Of a stretch of DNA of 12,568 nt, positions 8,649 through 12,568 are shown piece after piece. Numbering within the stretch: the stretch's first letter is position 1; every line of letters begins with the position of its first letter. Made by a program: the position numbers and the translations under genes. Source of the stretch: Fidelibacterota bacterium (GTDB taxonomy: Bacteria > Fidelibacterota > Marinisomatia > Marinisomatales > TCS55); NCBI GenBank assembly GCA_002712245.1, contig PASZ01000034.1, positions 1 through 12,568 of the forward strand, in the 5' to 3' direction. The notes beneath the pieces are model-generated. The model searched no databases, had not been told where the DNA came from, and saw nothing but the letters and a program-made list of their open reading frames with translations.

Positions 8649-9167
8649 TTAATTACTTTTATTTTCTTTTAAATTATTCAATACATTTCCAATATTTGTC
8701 ATTGGTGATTTCAATGCCAATGCAATTTTTGTTAATGGAGACTTAAGAAGAGATATCATCATTGCAAGTGACTCTTCCTTAGATGGAACATTTGCAAATC
8801 TTTTAAATTCACTTCCATCTAAAACTTCGCCTTCAAAAACTATACCTTTAACTTCGGGTAGGTCATTTTCTTTCGTAAAACTTTTTATTACTTTAGCCGG
8901 AATTGTAGGATCATCATAAGATAATGCAATAGCCGTAGAATTATTTAGATATTTATCTAGACCTGCAAGATCACTTTTTTCTGCAGCAAGCTTTAACAAT
9001 GTATTCTTAGTTACTTTATATTCAACATTATTGGTATGAAACTCTTTTCTTAGTTTTGTAATATTCTCAACATTTAATCCTAAATATTCAGTAATATAAA
9101 TTGCCTTTGCGCGCTTTAGCTTATCCGTTAATTCTTCTACTTGGGTAATATTTTTTGGACTTGGCAT
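8649..9167 (-). CDS. rplJ: 50S ribosomal protein L10
   Basis: A 172-residue L10, which anchors the L12 dimers to 23S rRNA near L11 at the base of the stalk. The N-terminal rRNA-binding domain is recognisable by [20 protein letters not shown] and [12 protein letters not shown]; the C-terminal helical part ([27 protein letters not shown]) is the expected L12-binding helix. I chose ATG at 9167-9165, giving [13 protein letters not shown]. The open frame extends upstream to a TTG at 9191, but that would overlap rplA by 20 bases and add eight residues not typical of L10. With the ATG, the gene starts four bases after the rplA stop. No strong Shine-Dalgarno is visible, so translation is probably coupled to rplA. 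There is no room for an E. coli-style L10 leader. Confidence 0.95.
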   Translation of the reverse strand: MPSPKNITQVEELTDKLKRAKAIYITEYLGLNVENITKLRKEFHTNNVEYKVTKNTLLKLAAEKSDLAGLDKYLNNSTAIALSYDDPTIPAKVIKSFTKENDLPEVKGIVFEGEVLDGSEFKRFANVPSKEESLAMMISLLKSPLTKIALALKSPMTNIGNVLNNLKENKSN

Positions 9168-9171
9168 AATC

Positions 9172-9855
9172 TTAAATATTTCCGTGATCAATTTTTATTC
9201 CAGGACCCATACTTGATGAAATAGTCATTTTTTTGAAATAGGTGCCCTTGACAGATGCAGGTTTAGCTTTCATAATAGTTTCATAGATTGTTTTAACATT
9301 CTCTTCTAAGGCTGATTCATCGAATGAACTTTTTCCACACTGAGCATGGACAATACCGTTTTTCTCTACCCTTAATTCAATTTTTCCTGCTTTAATCTCT
9401 TTAACTGAGCTAGAAATATCTGTAGTAACTGTACCGCTTTTTGGGTTTGGCATTAAACCTTTTGGCCCCAACACCTTACCGAGCTTTCCAAGCTCTGGCA
9501 TCATATCGGGCGTTGCAATAATTTTATCTACATCATCCCATCCAGATTTAAGTTTATCTAGAAATTCTTTACCAACATAGTCCGCTCCAGCATCTTTTGC
9601 TTCTTGCTCTTTAGGTCCCTGAGTAACCACTAAAACTTTCACTTCTTTTCCGGTTCCATGTGGTAGTGAAGTGGTTAATCTTATGTTCTGATCAGCATGT
9701 CTGGGATCAACACCTAAATTAATTGCCAAATCAATAGATTCGTCAAATTTAGTAAATTTAAAAGATTTGAGCATTTTAATCGCATCAATAATAGAATAAT
9801 TTTTTGTTTGATCAACTTCTGAATTAATTTTTTTTCTATTTTTAGTGATTTTCAT
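9172..9855 (-). CDS. rplA: 50S ribosomal protein L1
   Basis: The complete 227-residue L1 (E. coli 234), the mobile L1-stalk protein that binds 23S rRNA next to the E site and helps release deacylated tRNA. The signature motif [16 protein letters not shown] lies near residues 130-145, in the expected order after [14 protein letters not shown] and before the [14 protein letters not shown] strand. The start ATG at 9855-9853 overlaps the rplK TGA stop by four bases (ATGA). A good GGAGGT Shine-Dalgarno lies inside the end of rplK at 9865-9870. In many bacteria L1 represses its own operon by binding an rRNA-like leader before rplK; the 9-base nusG-rplK gap leaves no separate leader here. Confidence 0.98.
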   Translation of the reverse strand: MKITKNRKKINSEVDQTKNYSIIDAIKMLKSFKFTKFDESIDLAINLGVDPRHADQNIRLTTSLPHGTGKEVKVLVVTQGPKEQEAKDAGADYVGKEFLDKLKSGWDDVDKIIATPDMMPELGKLGKVLGPKGLMPNPKSGTVTTDISSSVKEIKAGKIELRVEKNGIVHAQCGKSSFDESALEENVKTIYETIMKAKPASVKGTYFKKMTISSSMGPGIKIDHGNI

Positions 9856-10283
9856 TTATTATCCACCTCCAAACCCATACTTCTAGCTGTTCCTCTAATC
9901 ATTTCCATCGCCATTTCTAAAGAATTTGCATTCAAATCTTTCATTTTCATTTCGGCAATTTCTTTAAGATCTGCATTTGATACCTTGCCTACTTTTTCTC
10001 GATTTGGTTCACCAGATCCCTTAGGTATCCCCGCTTTTTTCTTTAATAGTATAGCAGCGGGTGGAGTTTTTGTAATAAAACTAAAACTTCTATCTGCAAA
10101 AACCGTAATTACAACCGGAATAATCATACCAGTTTGCTCTTTTGTAGAGTCATTAAAAGCCTTGCAGAACTCCATAATATTGACACCGTGCTGCCCTAAA
10201 GCTGGACCAACGGGAGGAGCTGGATTAGCTTGACCAGCAGGAATTTGTAATTTGATATAACTAGATATTTTTTTGTCTGCCAT
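9852..10283 (-). CDS. rplK: 50S ribosomal protein L11
   Basis: The complete 143-residue L11, which binds the GTPase-associated centre of 23S rRNA. The N-terminal domain has the proline-containing [19 protein letters not shown] stretch (21-39), with Pro23 and Pro24 at the site that lines the thiostrepton pocket and mediates contact with factors and stringent response RelA. The C-terminal rRNA-binding domain starts near residue 72 ([13 protein letters not shown]) and ends in the typical [11 protein letters not shown]. The start ATG at 10283-10281 is nine bases after the nusG stop and has no recognisable Shine-Dalgarno, only A/T sequence. Reinitiation or coupling from nusG is likely. The gene ends in TGA overlapping the rplA start. 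Confidence 0.98.
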   Translation of the reverse strand: MADKKISSYIKLQIPAGQANPAPPVGPALGQHGVNIMEFCKAFNDSTKEQTGMIIPVVITVFADRSFSFITKTPPAAILLKKKAGIPKGSGEPNREKVGKVSNADLKEIAEMKMKDLNANSLEMAMEMIRGTARSMGLEVDNK

Positions 10284-10292
10284 AATAATTAT

Positions 10293-10820
10293 TTATTTTT
10301 CTTTTTCAACTTGTAAAAAATCAAGCTCAACCGGTGTAGATCTTCCAAAAATGCTGACTGAAACCTTTACTTTCTGTTTTTCTTCATTGACTTCATTTAC
10401 ATGGCCATTAAAATCCGCAAAAGGACCATCTATAACTTTGACAGAGTCGCCTACTTTATAGGGGGCCACAACAATCTCTTTACCTTCTCTTCCATGTACC
10501 TCGCCAAGAATACGAGTTATTTCATCTTCCTTAAGCGCCTGGGGACTGCCATTAGGACCAACAAAACTAATAACACCATCCATATTTTCTATAATATGAC
10601 GAGCCTCCTTTGAATCAGACATTTGTACTAAAATATATCCAGGGAAAAAAACTTTATTTTTTATTTTTTTCTTACCATCTTTCATTTCTACAATATTCTC
10701 AGAAGGAATGAGTATATCGCTGACTTCATCAACAAGATTTTGATAGTCAAGTTCAAACAAAAGGTTTTCTTTAACTTTTCCTTCTTTTCCAGAAATAACT
10801 CTTAGTGGATACCAATTCAT
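10293..10820 (-). CDS. nusG: Transcription termination/antitermination protein NusG
   Basis: The complete 175-residue NusG (E. coli 181). The N-terminal NGN domain begins with the typical [12 protein letters not shown] and contains [12 protein letters not shown] (56-67), which binds the beta' clamp helices. The C-terminal KOW domain runs from about 121 ([19 protein letters not shown]) to the end and in other bacteria contacts Rho or ribosomal protein S10, linking transcription to termination or translation. The ATG at 10820-10818 overlaps the secE TGA by four bases, and an AGG seven bases upstream, inside secE, is a plausible Shine-Dalgarno. Its position between secE and rplK is the almost universal bacterial order. 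No insertion domain is present. Confidence 0.98.
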   Translation of the reverse strand: MNWYPLRVISGKEGKVKENLLFELDYQNLVDEVSDILIPSENIVEMKDGKKKIKNKVFFPGYILVQMSDSKEARHIIENMDGVISFVGPNGSPQALKEDEITRILGEVHGREGKEIVVAPYKVGDSVKVIDGPFADFNGHVNEVNEEKQKVKVSVSIFGRSTPVELDFLQVEKEK

Positions 10821-10996
10821 AAAATTACCTGCATGACGCTTGATAAAATCCTATCAATAAAAAAGAGAAAAATGCTAACAATTAGTGAAAAAGATAAAAC
10901 AACCCAAGTTGAACCCTTTAGCTCATCCCATTTAGGCCATGAAACTTTTTTCATCTCGACTGAAACTTCTGAAAAAAACTTTTTAATTCTATTCAT
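10817..10996 (-). CDS. secE: Preprotein translocase subunit SecE
   Basis: A 59-residue protein from ATG 10996-10994 to TGA 10819-10817. It is the short one-helix form of SecE (E. coli has 127 residues and three membrane helices). The N-terminal amphipathic part, [20 protein letters not shown], leads into the conserved WPKWDEL (20-26). A single hydrophobic membrane segment spans about 31-51 ([17 protein letters not shown]), with a very short tail. SecE clamps the two halves of SecY in the inner membrane. It lies 27 bases after the tRNA-Trp gene and overlaps nusG by four bases. No clear Shine-Dalgarno precedes the ATG. Size, motif and position together make the call firm. Confidence 0.95.
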   Translation of the reverse strand: MNRIKKFFSEVSVEMKKVSWPKWDELKGSTWVVLSFSLIVSIFLFFIDRILSSVMQVIL

Positions 10997-11023
10997 ACAA
11001 AAAACTAATCAAGGCACCAATCG

Positions 11024-11096
11024 CAGGAGTGACAGGACTTGAACCTGCAACCCCCGGTTTTGGAGACCGGTGCTCTACCAATTGAGCTACACTCCT
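11024..11096 (-). tRNA. trnW: tRNA-Trp (anticodon CCA)
   Basis: A 73-nt cloverleaf on the minus strand. The acceptor stem is AGGAGTG paired with CACTCCT and the discriminator base is G73. The D arm is GCTC..GAGC with loop AATTGGTA. The anticodon arm is CCGGT-CTCCAAA-ACCGG, with CCA at 11063-11061, and the T arm is GCAGG-TTCAAGT-CCTGT. The D and anticodon arms closely match E. coli tRNA-Trp. The 3' CCA is not encoded: the bases after G73 are CGA, so CCA must be added by nucleotidyltransferase. The gene lies between rpmG and secE, the common ancestral location, and is probably cut from the operon transcript. Confidence 0.97.
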
Positions 11097-11109
11097 ATAT
11101 TTATTAATC

Positions 11110-11147
11110 AAATCTTTCTAACAAAGAAAACTTTATTAGAAAGATTT
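11110..11147 (-). other. 17-bp AU-rich hairpin between rpmG and tRNA-Trp
   Basis: In the transcript, AAATCTTTCTAATAAAG pairs with CTTTGTTAGAAAGATTT around a UUUU loop. All 17 positions pair, with one U-G wobble, and the stem begins inside the rpmG stop codon. It contains only three G-C pairs, and the sequence after it (GATTAATAAATAT) is not a U-tract, so it is not a classical intrinsic terminator. It ends 13 bases before the tRNA 5' end. A processing stem (for example for a double-strand-specific RNase), an mRNA 3'-end stabiliser for tuf-rpmG, or a weak terminator are all possible. Confidence 0.6.
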
Positions 11148-11310
11148 ATTTAGTCTCTTTAAAGATGACATGCTTGCGGATCACCGGGTCGTATTTGCGG
11201 TATTCAACTCGCTCAGGATGTGTCCGCTTACTTTTAGTAAGCGTATAACGATAGCCAGTACCTGCGGTACTTTCTAACTGAATTATGTCTCGTTTACTAT
11301 TGCCAGCCAT
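11146..11310 (-). CDS. rpmG: 50S ribosomal protein L33
   Basis: A 54-residue ORF from ATG 11310-11308 to TAA 11148-11146, beginning [15 protein letters not shown] and ending FKETK. It matches L33 in length and pattern: the N-terminal strand [23 protein letters not shown], then [22 protein letters not shown]33 is a small protein near the E site of the 50S subunit. No cysteines are present, so this is the zinc-independent (C-minus) form, which ends KHV.FKE instead of carrying a Cys4 zinc knuckle. It starts 15 bases after the tuf stop. No Shine-Dalgarno is visible; the upstream bases contain ACCTCT, which is pyrimidine-rich rather than purine-rich. The tuf-rpmG-trnW-secE order is widespread in bacteria outside enterobacteria. 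Confidence 0.94.
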   Translation of the reverse strand: MAGNSKRDIIQLESTAGTGYRYTLTKSKRTHPERVEYRKYDPVIRKHVIFKETK

Positions 11311-11325
11311 ATAAGAGGTATCTAA

Positions 11326-12516
11326 TTATTCAACAATTTCTGTTACTACACCTGCGCCAACTGTATGTCCACCTTCTCGAATAGCAAAACGCAATTCTTT
11401 ATCCATGGCGATTGGTGTTATTAATTCAACTTCCAGTTCTACATTATCCCCAGGCATAACCATTTCTGTTCCAGTTGGCAAAGTAGCTACTCCTGTTACA
11501 TCAGTAGTTCTAAAATAAAACTGAGGTCTATAGCCATTGAAAAAAGGAGTATGTCTACCACCTTCATCTTTTTTCAGCACATAAACACTAGCTTTAAATT
11601 TAGTATGAGGAGTAATTGAGCCTGGGGCAGCAAGAACCATTCCCCTGGTTAAATCTTCTTTATCAATTCCGCGAAGCAAAAGACCAGCATTGTCACCAGC
11701 GCGACCTTCATCAAGAAGCTTACGAAACATTTCAACTCCAGTTACTGTTGTCTTTTTATCCGTACCCATACCTATCATTTCTATTTCGTCACCAACTTTA
11801 ACAATTCCACTTTCAACCCTACCTGTCCCAACGGTTCCTCTTCCAGTAATTGAAAAGACGTCTTCCACTGGCATTAAAAATGGTTTGTCTATATCTCTTT
11901 TTGGTTCAGGAATAAAGTTATCACAAGCTTCCATAAGTTCAGCTATGCATGCAGTTGCAGCTTCATCAGAAACATTATCAAGAGCTTTTAGTGCAGAACC
12001 TTTAACTATAGGAATATCATCACCAGGGAATTCATATTCATTTAATAGATCGCGAAGCTCCATTTCAACAAGTTCAACAAGTTCTTCGTCATCAACTTGG
12101 TCAGTTTTATTCATGAATACTACAATTGATGGAACGTTAACCTGGCGTGCCAATAGAACGTGTTCGCGGGTTTGCGGCATAGGACCATCAGCAGCAGAGA
12201 CAACCAGAATTGCTCCATCCATTTGCGCAGCACCTGTAATCATATTTTTAATGTAATCAGCATGCCCTGGGCAATCTACATGAGCATAATGACGATTGGC
12301 TGTTTCGTATTCTACATGCGCAGTTTGAATAGTAATTCCACGCTCACGTTCTTCTGGAGCGTTGTCAATACTATCAAATGAACGATTTTCAGCAAGTCCT
12401 TTACTAGCTTGTGTCATCGTAATAGCAGCGGTTAATGTGGTCTTACCGTGATCAACATGACCAATTGTACCAATATTTAAGTGAGGTTTACTTCGTTCAA
12501 ATTTCTCTTTTGACAT
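11326..12516 (-). CDS. tuf: Elongation factor Tu
   Basis: The complete 396-residue EF-Tu, the GTPase that delivers aminoacyl-tRNA to the ribosomal A site. The G domain has the P-loop GHVDHGKT (19-26), switch I RGIT (59-62), DCPGH (81-85) with the catalytic His85, NKTD (136-139; E. coli has NKCD) and SALK (174-177). Beta-barrel domains II ([18 protein letters not shown]) and III ([29 protein letters not shown]) follow. The end reads [15 protein letters not shown], keeping the Ala equivalent to E. coli A375 (a kirromycin-resistance site) but with His where E. coli has Arg381. ATG 12516-12514 is preceded by AGGAGG. It is the first gene seen in the cluster; rpmG follows after 15 bases. Confidence 0.98.
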   Translation of the reverse strand: MSKEKFERSKPHLNIGTIGHVDHGKTTLTAAITMTQASKGLAENRSFDSIDNAPEERERGITIQTAHVEYETANRHYAHVDCPGHADYIKNMITGAAQMDGAILVVSAADGPMPQTREHVLLARQVNVPSIVVFMNKTDQVDDEELVELVEMELRDLLNEYEFPGDDIPIVKGSALKALDNVSDEAATACIAELMEACDNFIPEPKRDIDKPFLMPVEDVFSITGRGTVGTGRVESGIVKVGDEIEMIGMGTDKKTTVTGVEMFRKLLDEGRAGDNAGLLLRGIDKEDLTRGMVLAAPGSITPHTKFKASVYVLKKDEGGRHTPFFNGYRPQFYFRTTDVTGVATLPTGTEMVMPGDNVELEVELITPIAMDKELRFAIREGGHTVGAGVVTEIVE

Positions 12517-12527
12517 CTCTTATTAAT

Positions 12528-12533
12528 CCTCCT
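12528..12533 (-). promoter_or_regulatory. Strong Shine-Dalgarno of tuf
   Basis: AGGAGG on the minus strand, a full match to the 16S rRNA anti-Shine-Dalgarno core, lies 11 bases before the tuf ATG, somewhat further than optimal. The remaining 35 bases to the window edge are AT-rich and end too soon to place a promoter with confidence. Confidence 0.75.
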
Positions 12534-12568
12534 GTGATTAATATTAATTAATTATTTTTGAAAGAGAG

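Noticed and set aside
8381..8746. Plus-strand ORF of 121 codons across rplL and rplJ
   Set aside because: It is antisense to two clearly conserved ribosomal protein genes and has no recognisable motif or ribosome binding site.
9168..9191. TTG at 9191 as an upstream start of rplJ
   Set aside because: It would overlap rplA by 20 bases and add eight residues outside the L10 family pattern, while ATG 9167 gives the typical length and start.
11110..11147. Calling the rpmG-tRNA hairpin a standard intrinsic terminator
   Set aside because: The stem has only three G-C pairs and the downstream sequence is not a U-tract, so it was kept as a hairpin of unknown role.
11690..12256. Plus-strand ORF of 188 codons
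   Set aside because: It lies wholly antisense to the conserved tuf gene; its serine/threonine/proline-rich translation is typical of a shadow of a highly expressed gene.
12534..12568. Promoter upstream of tuf
   Set aside because: Only 35 bases of AT-rich sequence are available and no paired -35/-10 elements stand out, so any match would be chance.
1..12568. Mobile element, CRISPR, defence or other novel system
   Set aside because: No direct repeats, terminal inverted repeats, transposase or unknown large gene were seen; essentially all sequence is accounted for by conserved housekeeping genes with short spacers.

Overview
This window is an AT-rich bacterial housekeeping cluster (about one-third G+C by eye) with every gene on the minus strand. 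In transcription order it reads tuf, rpmG, tRNA-Trp(CCA), secE, nusG, rplK, rplA, rplJ, rplL, rpoB, rpoC and the first codons of rpsL. All genes are intact apart from rpsL, which is cut by the window edge. I see no mobile element, CRISPR array, phage gene, toxin-antitoxin pair or unexplained large ORF. Several plus-strand ORFs exist but are shadows of conserved minus-strand genes. I did not find a previously undescribed system; the findings are fine-scale features of an ordinary essential locus.

Organism: the RpoC N-terminus (GLASPESIL, YECHCGKYKG, RCGVEVTRKKVRR), the RpoB C-terminus (FGVPESFNVLIKELQGLGLDI) and the Bacteroidetes-like insert in RpoB near residues 895-1000 suggest the FCB superphylum rather than Proteobacteria. 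The low G+C and compact spacing fit a streamlined, possibly marine lineage such as Marinimicrobia/SAR406. That is recollection of family sequences, not a database result. Superphylum-level confidence is moderate and phylum-level confidence is low.

Layout: positions 12516-11146 carry EF-Tu and ribosomal protein L33. A 17-bp AU-rich hairpin (11110-11147) then separates L33 from tRNA-Trp. From 10996 to 8260 come SecE (Sec translocon), NusG (elongation/antitermination factor) and the ribosomal proteins L11, L1, L10 and L7/L12. These are packed with 4-nt overlaps or gaps of 4-11 nt. After a 63-nt gap come rpoB and rpoC, encoding the two large RNA polymerase subunits. They lie in the same reading frame, separated by one stop codon and four sense codons. 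After a 76-nt AT-rich gap, rpsL opens what is probably the str operon (S12, S7, EF-G).

Functionally the block couples transcription (beta, beta', NusG) to translation (the L1/L11/L10/L12 stalk region, EF-Tu, L33, S12, tRNA-Trp) and to protein export (SecE). This is the ancestral bacterial arrangement. Details worth noting are TTG start codons on both rpoB and rpoC, an in-frame ATG-GAG-GCT-TAA mini-ORF abutting the rpoB start, a tRNA gene without encoded CCA, and no room for E. coli-style promoters or leaders before rplK and rplJ.
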